Part shown: positions 34,857 through 46,245 of the stretch, piece after piece | How the letters are laid out: every line of letters starts with the position of its first letter | How positions within the stretch are numbered: the stretch's first letter is position 1 | NCBI GenBank assembly: GCA_018266615.1 | Contig: JAFEAB010000102.1 | Span: 37,779 to 101,778, forward strand | Direction: 5' to 3' | Length of the DNA stretch: 64,000 bases | Source of the DNA: Bacteroidota bacterium | Lineage (GTDB): Bacteria > Bacteroidota > Bacteroidia > Chitinophagales > Chitinophagaceae | The notes under the pieces: model-generated | Told to the model about the DNA's origin: nothing | Seen by the model: the letters and a program-made list of their open reading frames with translations, nothing else | Databases searched by the model: none | Translations under genes and position numbers: made by a program

Positions 34857-35758
34857 TGTTTTGGAAAAGAAAAAAACGACCAACGGGAAATGCTTCTGCC
34901 CCTGCACCCAATATTGAATCACTTCTTATCCAGGCAGTGGTGAAAACTGATTTGGGAAACGTACGGACAAACAATGAAGACACCGTGCAGTTTAAACAGG
35001 TGAAGCGAAAGGACCAAACACAGGGTGCGATCCTGTTGGTTGCCGATGGCATGGGGGGGCACCTTGCCGGGGAAGTAGCCAGTAATATGGCCGCTGAAAT
35101 TATTATTGACAATTACTTCCATCACCCAAAAGGAAAAGATATCCCCGAAAATTTAACCCATGCGTTTAAACTGGCCAATAGAACGATATACCAGGCAGCG
35201 TCCCAAAACAGTCAGCAAAAAGGAATGGGTACTACCTGTACGGCGCTGGTTTGGGAAAGTGGGTGTTTATATTATGCTCATGCCGGCGATAGCAGGGCGT
35301 ATCATCTCAGAGAAAATAAAATTTCCCGCATTACTACCGATCATACCTATGTGCAGGAGTTGGTTAATAATGGAAGTATAAGTACGGAAGAAGCCGATAA
35401 GCATCCCCAGCGAAATATCCTCACCAATGCCATGGGCACGAAACCCGAACTGCGGGTAGATAGCGGTTGTTACTCCTGCGAGTTAAAGGCCGGCGACAGT
35501 TTATTGGTTTGTTCTGATGGGCTGTACGATTATTTTAATGACGAGGAACTGGCAGAAATAGTTGGAGGCACATCAATCAACGAGGTGGCAGAACAGCTTG
35601 TTGCCAAAGCAAAGGCACGCGGAGGCCATGATAATATTAGTGCTATAGTAGCACGCATCGGAAAAAAAGAGCCTGTTGAAAAGAATGGAAAGGAAACAAG
35701 AGAAGCAAGTATGCTAAAAATTACAAGGGATGTAGAAGTCCCAGACGATTTAAGTTAA
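34856..35758 (+). CDS. PP2C-family Ser/Thr phosphatase
   Basis: A 300-residue Mg/Mn-dependent phosphatase that should reverse the action of the flanking kinases. Metal-binding aspartates are in TNNEDTVQF near residue 42, VADGMGGHLAGEVAS near 62, CSDGLYDYF near 220 and GGHDNISAIV near 260. A basic N-terminus (MFWKRKKRPTG) of about 20 residues precedes the domain; there is no membrane span, so it is cytoplasmic. It sits between two kinase genes with a 1-bp overlap upstream and 8 bp downstream. Confidence 0.93.
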   Translation: MFWKRKKRPTGNASAPAPNIESLLIQAVVKTDLGNVRTNNEDTVQFKQVKRKDQTQGAILLVADGMGGHLAGEVASNMAAEIIIDNYFHHPKGKDIPENLTHAFKLANRTIYQAASQNSQQKGMGTTCTALVWESGCLYYAHAGDSRAYHLRENKISRITTDHTYVQELVNNGSISTEEADKHPQRNILTNAMGTKPELRVDSGCYSCELKAGDSLLVCSDGLYDYFNDEELAEIVGGTSINEVAEQLVAKAKARGGHDNISAIVARIGKKEPVEKNGKETREASMLKITRDVEVPDDLS

Positions 35759-35766
35759 ACAATGAA

Positions 35767-37449
35767 ATGATAGGAAAACAAATTTTAAATTATACCATTA
35801 CTGCTCACCTCGGCCAGGGCGGGATGGGCAATGTTTATAAAGCCACCGATACTATGCTGGGCCGTGAAGTAGCTTTAAAAATGCTCCATCCGCAACTTAC
35901 GGTACAGCCTCAGTTCCTGGAGCGTTTTAGAAAAGAGGCCAGGATACTTGCCCAGTTGCTGCATCCCAATATCGCCGTTATCTATAATTTTTTTGAGCAG
36001 GGGGGCGACCATTATATGGTAATGGAATATGTTGAAGGGACTAATGTAGATGATTTGCTGAAACAGCATCACAATTTACCGGCCTCGTTTGTTGTTCCCG
36101 TTTGTGAATATGCCTTAGAAGGGCTCCAACATGCGCATCGAAAAAATATTTTTCACCGTGATATTAAACCGGCAAACCTGATGATCACGCGGGAAGAGGA
36201 AGTGAAACTGATGGATTTTGGTATTGCAAAAGTTTCGGGTGAACAAAAACTGACGCAGGTAAATAAAATTGTTGGCACCATAGAATTTATGGCTCCCGAA
36301 CTTATCCAGGGAAAGGATGCCTCCCCTGCTTCTGATATTTATTCTATGGGAGCAACCATGTATGAAATGGTCACAGGCAGCATCCCGTTTACTGCTGATT
36401 CGGATTACAACCTGATGCAGGAGATCATGAAATCGAAACCAACGCCTGCCAATAAACTGAACCCCAATGTACCGCCTTCATTAAACGACATAATAATGAA
36501 GGCGATGGATAAAGATCCTAATAAGCGGTTTCCGGATGCACGCAGTTTTCAAGCGGCCCTTATTGCAGCATTTCCACAATACCGGCAATTAGATTTTGCC
36601 AGTATTTCAAATGGCTCAGCATACCCCGCCACCCGGATTGTTCAAAGTGAAGTGGAGACCCGGCTTGCCGAAGGGAGTACCCCTTTGATAAAAGCAAAGC
36701 AAATTATTTCTAACCCTTCCCGTCTTATTTCCTCCTTTAAGGCATTAACCGATTCTAATAAAAAGTGGGCATTAACTGCGGCGTTATTGTTGCTATTCCT
36801 TATTTCGGGGTATTTAATTTTTAGAGATACCGGCAAAACAAAAGCAGATGGGGTAGTGGACACCGGACTTGAAAAATCAAACAGTCTTAAAAAATTGAAC
36901 CAAAGAAACCCGTACGAAACTTCCGAGGAACCGGTAAATACTTCAACAAATACTCCCCCTCCCTCCAGCCGGATTACTGAACCCAATACGCCTGCACGTA
37001 CACCTGTTGCCCCCATAACCATCCCCGACAGAAAAAAGCTGTCAGAAGAAGCCAGGAAGATTTCAAAGATGATGGAAGAAGATGAGAAGAGCAATAACCA
37101 ACCGGAAAAGCCTAAATCCTTAACCGTTTCCAGAGGAACCACTATAAATCTTGCACTGGTTTCCAAACTGGATATGTTCCAGGAGAAAAAATCTCCTCAA
37201 CAGGTAACGTTCCGGGTGACCCGTCCTGTTCATCAGAATGGAGTAATAATCATCAGGGAAGGAGCCAATGCCACAGGTACCATAACGGTTGGAAGAGTAT
37301 TAACAGATATTGTCATCTCCAAAGTGGAAACGGTAACGGGTAGTCGCATATCGGTCAAATCAGAAAAGGCCCACGGCAGAATAACTCAATTAAGCACAGG
37401 GGCCTCTTATACGGCTTCAACACTTGGTGGGGAGAGACTGGATTTTTAA
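35767..37449 (+). CDS. Transmembrane Ser/Thr protein kinase (second copy)
   Basis: A 560-residue kinase. Catalytic domain about residues 8-265: GQGGMGNVYKA, Lys38 in VALKML, FHRDIKPANLMI, DFGIAKV, GTIEFMAPEL. A membrane span (about 338-356, WALTAALLLLFLISGYLIF) is followed by about 85 residues of proline- and threonine-rich linker. The C-terminal domain of roughly 95 residues (TVSRGTTINLALVSKLDMF to the end) is not recognised; the pattern of short beta strands (QVTFRVTRPV, GVIIIREGANATGTITVG) suggests a beta-rich extracytoplasmic domain. It differs clearly from the C-terminal part of the first kinase, so the two probably sense different things. Last gene of the island. Confidence 0.9.
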   Translation: MIGKQILNYTITAHLGQGGMGNVYKATDTMLGREVALKMLHPQLTVQPQFLERFRKEARILAQLLHPNIAVIYNFFEQGGDHYMVMEYVEGTNVDDLLKQHHNLPASFVVPVCEYALEGLQHAHRKNIFHRDIKPANLMITREEEVKLMDFGIAKVSGEQKLTQVNKIVGTIEFMAPELIQGKDASPASDIYSMGATMYEMVTGSIPFTADSDYNLMQEIMKSKPTPANKLNPNVPPSLNDIIMKAMDKDPNKRFPDARSFQAALIAAFPQYRQLDFASISNGSAYPATRIVQSEVETRLAEGSTPLIKAKQIISNPSRLISSFKALTDSNKKWALTAALLLLFLISGYLIFRDTGKTKADGVVDTGLEKSNSLKKLNQRNPYETSEEPVNTSTNTPPPSSRITEPNTPARTPVAPITIPDRKKLSEEARKISKMMEEDEKSNNQPEKPKSLTVSRGTTINLALVSKLDMFQEKKSPQQVTFRVTRPVHQNGVIIIREGANATGTITVGRVLTDIVISKVETVTGSRISVKSEKAHGRITQLSTGASYTASTLGGERLDF

Positions 37450-37457
37450 TTCCTCCT

Positions 37458-38537
37458 TTACCTTTCGTCAAAATTTACAAATATCCTTTCGCTACGCGGA
37501 TGTGATTGACAGGTAAGAATAAATCCCTGCTCTATTTCTTCTTTTTCAAGTGCATAATTCTTGTCCATTTCCACTTTTCCTTCTTCCAGTTTGGCCCGGC
37601 AGGTGGCACACACCCCTCCTTTGCAGGAAAAAGGCAAATCGGCTCCTTGCGCTAATGCACCGTCCAGGATTGACGGGCCATTCATGGGAAGGTCAAATTC
37701 CAGTGTCCGGCCATCTAAATGAACACTAACATGACTTACCGGCCCGGAATTTTCTTGTATTTCTAATACTTGTTCGTGCAACTTTTTTTCTCCCGGTACG
37801 GTAAAGAGTTCAAAATGGATATTGGCTGCAGGCACGCCTGCTGTTTCCAGAAATTCTTTGGAATTAAATATCATTTCTTCGGGCCCACAGATGTACACTT
37901 CATTAAATTGAGCATAGGGGATGAGCGGCTGGAGTTGAGCGAGTTTTTCCATATCCAGTCTTCCGAAAAATAATTCTGTATCCAGCATTTCGCGGCTTAG
38001 TATGTGAACCAGTTGAAACCTCTCCGGGTATTTATTTTTTATGGCCTCGAGCTCTTCAAAAAATATTATCGACTGCCGGGTCCGGTTTACATATATAAGG
38101 GTAAAACTGGATTTTGAATTTTGGTGCAATATATGTTTGATGATGGAAATTACGGGCGTAATACCACTTCCTGCTGCAATGGCGAGATGCCTGTATGGCC
38201 GGTTACCTTCCCGCATTTTTGCATTGAATTTCCCGGTCGGAGGCAGTATTTCAAGAACATCGCCTGCTTTTAATGCATGGTTGGCAAATACAGAAAATAC
38301 CCCGCCCGGCACCTCTTTTACTGCAATACGCAACTCCATTTCATGCGGCGCATTACATATAGAATAGGATCTTCGAACTTCTTCTTTTCCATTTGCATAC
38401 CGGATGGTAATGTTTTGCCCTTCTTTAAATAGAAATTTGTCCTGGATAATTTCCGGAATTTCAAAACTAATAGAAACACATTCGGGGGTTTCGTGAACTA
38501 CCCGTTTTACGGTAAGGGGTTCAAAATGTACTGCCAT
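37458..38537 (-). CDS. paaE: Phenylacetyl-CoA epoxidase reductase PaaE
   Basis: A 359-residue flavin/iron-sulfur reductase delivering electrons from NAD(P)H to PaaA. The FAD domain has RRSYSICNAPHE near residue 55 and the NAD domain AAGSGITPVISIIKHIL near 120 and YICGPEEMIF. The C-terminal plant-type 2Fe-2S domain has CKGGVCATCRAKLEEG and ILTCQSHP, four Cys ligands. It starts 1 bp after the tetR stop and is transcribed with it, separately from paaA-Y. Its 3' end meets the second kinase gene convergently. Confidence 0.95.
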   Translation of the reverse strand: MAVHFEPLTVKRVVHETPECVSISFEIPEIIQDKFLFKEGQNITIRYANGKEEVRRSYSICNAPHEMELRIAVKEVPGGVFSVFANHALKAGDVLEILPPTGKFNAKMREGNRPYRHLAIAAGSGITPVISIIKHILHQNSKSSFTLIYVNRTRQSIIFFEELEAIKNKYPERFQLVHILSREMLDTELFFGRLDMEKLAQLQPLIPYAQFNEVYICGPEEMIFNSKEFLETAGVPAANIHFELFTVPGEKKLHEQVLEIQENSGPVSHVSVHLDGRTLEFDLPMNGPSILDGALAQGADLPFSCKGGVCATCRAKLEEGKVEMDKNYALEKEEIEQGFILTCQSHPRSERIFVNFDER

Positions 38538-38538
38538 A

Positions 38539-39129
38539 TTATGGTATGAGGCCTTTTAATAAATGATTGGTAATATCGGTGGTGAGGTTGGGCGTATTAC
38601 GATGCTTTTTTGCCAGGTTTAAAAACTCAAGCCCGCGAACGGCTGATAATATGACAAGTACGGCGATTTGTGGTTCCACTTTTTTGAATTCGCCCGCTTT
38701 AATACCCTGGCTGATAATTTGGGAAAATTGCTGTTCATATTGATTTCGGAGGGAAAGAAATTCGCTCCGGGCCGGTTCCTCCAATTGTCTCCATTCATGA
38801 TTTGCCACAAATACCTCATCGTAATGGTTCAGCATCATAAATAGGTGAAACCGGATGATGGCTTCAATTCGGGTAAGTTCATTTGCAGGCATTTGCATTA
38901 CCTGTTTCATATTGTGAAGGAATTCTCTGGCAATTTTAAAACAAATGGAATGCAGGATTTCTCCCTTCGATCCGATATGGTTATACAGGCTGGGAGCTTC
39001 TACTCCCATTTTTTCTGCCAACTCCCGCATCGAGCTTGCCGTGAATCCTTTGGCTCGGAACAAGGCTGCGGCCGTATCGTTTATGAGTTCCCTGCGAGTT
39101 CCTTTATTTATTGTCCGGATCCTGGCCAC
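38539..39129 (-). CDS. TetR family regulator, probable phenylacetate repressor
   Basis: A 196-residue TetR/AcrR regulator. The N-terminal HTH (residues 10-55) contains INDTAAALFRAKGFTASSMR, ELAEKMGVEAPSLYNHIGSK and EILHSICF. The helical C-terminal domain (RIEAIIRFHLFMMLNHYDEV onward) matches the TetR_C group that senses acyl-CoA thioesters in other phenylacetate systems (PaaR). It is followed directly by paaE. The inverted repeat at 39144-39165, 14 bp upstream, is shared with the paaA promoter, which supports autoregulation and control of paaA-Y. Phenylacetyl-CoA as inducer is inference. Confidence 0.88.
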   Translation of the reverse strand: MARIRTINKGTRRELINDTAAALFRAKGFTASSMRELAEKMGVEAPSLYNHIGSKGEILHSICFKIAREFLHNMKQVMQMPANELTRIEAIIRFHLFMMLNHYDEVFVANHEWRQLEEPARSEFLSLRNQYEQQFSQIISQGIKAGEFKKVEPQIAVLVILSAVRGLEFLNLAKKHRNTPNLTTDITNHLLKGLIP

Positions 39130-39143
39130 GATTAAATTTTGAC

Positions 39144-39165
39144 AAAACTAACGGTTATTAGTTTT
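39144..39165. promoter_or_regulatory. TetR-type operator of the regulator-paaE transcript
   Basis: AAAACTAA and TTAGTTTT flank CGGTTA, matching the paaA operator at 31690-31711 at 20 of 22 positions. Confidence 0.7.
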
Positions 39166-39528
39166 TATAAAAAGCGAATTTCAATTGAAATTTTATGCTT
39201 CTGCTTAACCGGTTAAAAAGCAATTATTTCGGGGATTTTCGGGTGGATTTGCCTGCCCGATATTTTTTTTGAAATTCTATTCAAAAAGTTAGAAAGTTTA
39301 ATTTTTTTATATACTTTTACGGTCTACTCGGGCGAATGCCCTCCAATTCTATCCTTTATAAAAGCTTCGGGGTTTTTCTCCCCATTTTCCAAGATCCGGT
39401 TTATTAAACAAAGCCAATACTTTGCTATTGAATTAGGTTTCAGTTTAAACATATTGTTACGCCTCAAACTTTTTTTCTTGTGGTTTCAGAGGTAAGCAAG
39501 GCCGGTGATGTTTATCACTGGCCATTTG
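39166..39528. other. AT-rich gene-free stretch with hairpins
   Basis: About 360 bp without a convincing reading frame. It holds a perfect palindrome TTAACCGGTTAA near 39205, a GGGC-GAAT-GCCC hairpin near 39330 and CGGGG-TTTTT-CTCCCC near 39370. A long cruciform (39484-39536) overlaps the stop of the DUF2461 gene. Confidence 0.4.
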
Positions 39529-39536
39529 CTATGAAA
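39484..39536. terminator. Strong extended hairpin at the 3' end of the DUF2461 gene
   Basis: GGCCGGTGAT and ATCACTGGCC pair around GTTT, extended by AGCAA/TTGCT and TTTCA/TGAAA with small bulges. It includes the TAG of the minus-strand gene. There is no T run on either strand, so it may be an mRNA-stabilising 3' structure rather than a classical terminator. Confidence 0.4.
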
Positions 39537-40191
39537 TAGCCATTCTCAAAAAATCGATAAAGGGTTTGGCATTTTTATAGTGTTCAGATAATTTCTTTTC
39601 CAAACCTTTTTCGGTCAGTTCACGGGATTTAATCTCGTGAACCACAATAAAACTTTTCAAAAGGAGAAATTGGATCGCCGGGTTGGCTGCATCATATCCT
39701 TTGGGAGGCCGAACCAGGGCTCCTTCCCGGGATATCCCCTCAGGGAAGCTTTTCCTAAAGGATTTTTTTTGAAGTAAATTATTCCAGGTATTGAAATTGT
39801 AATCGATCTCCTGCCGTATTTTATTCAGAACGGGCATCCCGGGCATCCATACGCCGGTGGCAAGAAACGATTTTCCGGGCTCTATATGCAGGTAATATCC
39901 GGGGCTGTCTGCTTTCTTCCCTTCCGAATTTATATAGATTGCCATATTGGTTTTGTAGGGTGCTTTGTTTTTACTGAATCGGACATCGCGGTTGATGCGG
40001 AAAATACAATCCCTGGCAATCACGTTTTTTACGGTTGGGTCAAAACCGGATATGAGTGTAACCAGGGTATCCGTAACCGAAAGGATATTTTGTTTGGCAC
40101 CTTCATATAATGCCCTGTTCTTTTCAAACCAGGGTTTGTTGTTGTTTTTCTTAATGCCTTGCAGAAACTTCAGGGTATAATTTTCAATCAT
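39529..40191 (-). CDS. DUF2461 domain-containing protein
   Basis: A 220-residue protein covering the whole DUF2461 (TIGR02453) family. LKFLQGIKKNNNKPWFEKNR near the start, DCIFRINRDVRFSKNKAPYK near residue 62, and GYYLHIEPGKSFLATGVWMP near 98 are the family hallmarks. The family is common in Bacteroidota and its biochemical role is not established. No signal peptide. It lies downstream of the NUMOD4-HNH gene on the same strand, 66 bp apart; a shared transcript is possible. Confidence 0.92.
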   Translation of the reverse strand: MIENYTLKFLQGIKKNNNKPWFEKNRALYEGAKQNILSVTDTLVTLISGFDPTVKNVIARDCIFRINRDVRFSKNKAPYKTNMAIYINSEGKKADSPGYYLHIEPGKSFLATGVWMPGMPVLNKIRQEIDYNFNTWNNLLQKKSFRKSFPEGISREGALVRPPKGYDAANPAIQFLLLKSFIVVHEIKSRELTEKGLEKKLSEHYKNAKPFIDFLRMAIS

Positions 40192-40257
40192 AACAGGGTT
40201 TTTAGCATAACAAAAAAGGAACCATCCGGTTCCTTTTATTTTGTATTATTTGTCAAT

Positions 40258-40821
40258 TTATTTTATCCGACCCCAGTTTTCTCCGGATTTAATACGGTAC
40301 AGGGTCATTTCACTTACCCCATATTTATCGGCCATTTGTTTATAGGTGAGTTTCCGCTTGGGATTCTTAATCATATCCTTAATTGTCTTTACCTGGGTAG
40401 CTGTTAATTTCAGCCCGCTGGTCCGGTTTGCCTGTCTTTTTTTATATGCCAGTTTTTGAGGACTGTTTTGCTGATGGCTGCTCACTTCTTCATGGTTGGC
40501 CCATTTTAAGTTTTTAGCGTTGTTGTCGGATTTATGATGGTTGACGTGGATTACATATTTATGCTTCGGCGATTTTTTCTTACAAAAAAGTTTTGCCACT
40601 TCGCGGTGGATATAGATGGTCCCATTACCATCTTCCACATGCAGGTTCAGGGTTCTGTACCCACTGGTGAGGGAACCACTCAACAGTTTTCCATCTTCGA
40701 AAACCCCTTCTGTGTAACTGGCTGCACGTCCCGTGTTGGATACGGCATATTTTTTACGAAGTTGTTTATAACCCGGGAACTGCATTTGTTTCCATGATTC
40801 TCCGGCAACTTTTTTTATCAT
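40258..40821 (-). CDS. NUMOD4 - HNH - HTH protein, free-standing homing-type nuclease
   Basis: A 187-residue protein with three parts. Residues 8-50 form a NUMOD4-like DNA-binding motif (GESWKQMQFPGY and YAVSNTGRAASY). Residues 70-110 form an HNH-like core, with HREVAKLFC, VIHVNHHKSDNNAKNLKWAN supplying the His and Asn positions. Residues 135-187 form a helix-turn-helix (LTYKQMADKYGVSEMTLYRI). This is the layout of phage and mobile HNH homing nucleases, but no intron or phage gene surrounds it, and the composition resembles the neighbours. It could be a resident endonuclease or a DNA-binding regulator derived from one. Confidence 0.75.
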   Translation of the reverse strand: MIKKVAGESWKQMQFPGYKQLRKKYAVSNTGRAASYTEGVFEDGKLLSGSLTSGYRTLNLHVEDGNGTIYIHREVAKLFCKKKSPKHKYVIHVNHHKSDNNAKNLKWANHEEVSSHQQNSPQKLAYKKRQANRTSGLKLTATQVKTIKDMIKNPKRKLTYKQMADKYGVSEMTLYRIKSGENWGRIK

Positions 40822-40894
40822 AACCCAAAATTTAGCAAGTTAAGTTCAGTTAATTTTTTGAATGCGGCAGGAGTAAATATAACAAAAATTATAA

Positions 40895-44094
<3,200 letters not shown>

Positions 44095-44581
44095 AGTGTA
44101 AAGATAAGCGGTTAATAAAGTAGAAGTTTATTTTGACCGGGGTTAAAATAGCGGGTAGCACAGACAGGCAATTACAATTCATATCAGCATGAAATTTACT
44201 ACTTGCCGAATACCGCTCGTAATTTCCGTTTCAAATCCTGAATTGTTGTATTTCAGCCGATTTAGTACTGTAACATTTTAATATTTTACTGTCTGTAGTA
44301 AAATGAGAATTAACATTAGAAGGGATGACCATACTTAAATTCTAAAGGGTATTCGGGGAAGCCCATGCACTTCCGAAGAAAAATAGAGGGCCAATAAATA
44401 ATGGATCTAATTTTCTCATAGAGTATTTGATTGAATAAAATGAAATGTGAAAAACTACATAGAGTATGTAGTAAGTATCCTGACCCTTTTTGAAGATACG
44501 AGAATTTCTTTTTTAATTCGACTTCTCACTTTGTAAAGAATATAAGAGGATGTAATTATATTTACCTTATTCAAACTTTTT
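44095..44581. other. AT-rich gene-free stretch with inverted repeats
   Basis: About 490 bp with no convincing gene. Two small inverted repeats are visible: ATTTTACT and AGTAAAAT around GTCTGT (44283-44304), and CTACAT/ATGTAG around AGAGT near 44455. A TATATTTA box near 44558 could serve the downstream amidohydrolase. Confidence 0.35.
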
Positions 44582-46237
44582 ATGAAAGGATTTTTTATTC
44601 TGCTTTTTTGCGTCCTGGCAATCTTTTTTTTCTCTTCCTGCCATACTCGTAAAAGCGTATCTCTTATTCTGCATCATGGCCATATTTATACGGTCGATTC
44701 TTCTTTTTCCCGCCAACAGGCCATGGCCATTAATGAGGGAAAGATTCTCGCTACCGGAACCGATGACGAAATTTTTGAAAAGTATGTTTCGGATAGCATA
44801 ATCGATTTGGAAGGCAAATCTGTTTTCCCCGGCTTCATTGATGCCCATTGCCACTTTACCGGCTTTGCCACGGATATGTGGAAATGCGATCTCACCGGAA
44901 CCCATAGTTTTGGAGAAGTAGTGGATAGAATTAAATCCTTTGCATCCACTTCCACACATCCCTGGATTTATGGCCGGGGCTGGGACCAAAACGATTGGGC
45001 CGATAAATCATTTCCGAACCGAAAATTGCTCGACAGCCTTTTCCCAAACACGCCCGTATTTCTTAAACGTATTGATGGACATGCTGCCCTGGTAAACGGC
45101 AAGGCGCTCCAGCTTGCCGGAGTTACCGATTCTACCCGAATAAAAGGCGGTGAATTTGAATTGAAGAATGGGAAACTTACCGGAATCCTGATTGATAATG
45201 CGATGGATTTTGTAGAAGAAAAAATTCCTCCCATCCAGGATGCCCTGGCAAATGAATATTTTCTTAAGGCCCAGCGAATATGCTTTGCCGATGGCCTAAC
45301 CTCGGTGCATGATTGTGGAATTAACGAACATACGTTACAGTTAGTTGACCGGTTGCAACAAGCCGGGAAATTGAAAATGAAAATTTTCGCTTTGTTGTCC
45401 GACAGTATGCCATACATCGATGAATGGGTAAAAAAGAAACCTTATGAAACAGCCAGGTTACGAATGGGTGGTTTTAAAGTGTATGCCGATGGCGCCCTGG
45501 GTTCAAGAGGAGCCTGTTTATTGCAGGATTACAGCGACAGGGCTGGCTGGCGGGGATTTATGCTTACGGATAGTGCTACACTGGAGACCATTGCCACAAA
45601 GCTGGCTAATACTCCGTACCAGATGTGCACCCACGCCATTGGCGACAGTGCCAATCGGTCGATGCTCAAAATTTATGCAAGGCATTTGAAGAAAGGAAAT
45701 AACAAACGCTGGCGAATAGAACATGCCCAGGTGGTTGCGCCTTCTGATCTGCACTTTTTCAGCGATTACCAAATTGTTCCTTCTGTGCAACCTACCCATG
45801 CAACCAGCGATATGTATTGGGCAGAAAGCCGCCTGGGTCCGGATAGAATTAAGTATGCCTATGCTTATCGGGATTTACTCGCTACCAACCATTGGATGCC
45901 CCTGGGTACCGATTTCCCGGTTGAAGATATCAGCCCCATTAAAACTTTTTTTGCCGCGGTTATAAGAAAGGATTCGGCCGGATATCCACCCAATGGTTTC
46001 CAGGTAACGAATATGATTAGTCGCAAAGATGCGATTCGGGGTATGACCATATGGGCGGCAAAAGCCGGTTTTGAAGAAGCAAAAAGGGGAAGCCTTGAGA
46101 AAGGGAAGGAGGCCGATTTTGTTATTTTAGATACGGATATAATTATCTGCCCCGAAAAGGAAATCCTGGATACAAAAGTAATTGCCACCTTTTCTAATGG
46201 GGAGAAAGTGTACGCGTTACAGGTTATAGAAAAATAG
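44582..46237 (+). CDS. Amidohydrolase lipoprotein, YtcJ-like
   Basis: A 551-residue metal-dependent hydrolase carrying a lipoprotein signal (MKGFFILLFCVLAIFFFSSC, lipobox FSSC). The amidohydrolase-3 domain includes FPGFIDAHCHFTGF near residue 82 (first metal histidines), KVYADGALGSRGACL near 300, MCTHAIGDSANRSML near 350, RRIEHAQ-type WRIEHAQVV near 380, and GTDFPVEDISPIKTFFAAVI near 440. This matches YtcJ-like enzymes, whose substrate is unknown. Probably attached to a membrane facing the periplasm. It converges with the response regulator gene. Confidence 0.88.
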   Translation: MKGFFILLFCVLAIFFFSSCHTRKSVSLILHHGHIYTVDSSFSRQQAMAINEGKILATGTDDEIFEKYVSDSIIDLEGKSVFPGFIDAHCHFTGFATDMWKCDLTGTHSFGEVVDRIKSFASTSTHPWIYGRGWDQNDWADKSFPNRKLLDSLFPNTPVFLKRIDGHAALVNGKALQLAGVTDSTRIKGGEFELKNGKLTGILIDNAMDFVEEKIPPIQDALANEYFLKAQRICFADGLTSVHDCGINEHTLQLVDRLQQAGKLKMKIFALLSDSMPYIDEWVKKKPYETARLRMGGFKVYADGALGSRGACLLQDYSDRAGWRGFMLTDSATLETIATKLANTPYQMCTHAIGDSANRSMLKIYARHLKKGNNKRWRIEHAQVVAPSDLHFFSDYQIVPSVQPTHATSDMYWAESRLGPDRIKYAYAYRDLLATNHWMPLGTDFPVEDISPIKTFFAAVIRKDSAGYPPNGFQVTNMISRKDAIRGMTIWAAKAGFEEAKRGSLEKGKEADFVILDTDIIICPEKEILDTKVIATFSNGEKVYALQVIEK

Positions 46238-46245
46238 GTTGCCCT

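Noticed and set aside
44095..44581. Small gene or RNA between the kinase-like protein gene and the amidohydrolase
   Set aside because: Only frames shorter than about 25 codons and two small inverted repeats are seen; no promoter-terminator pair.
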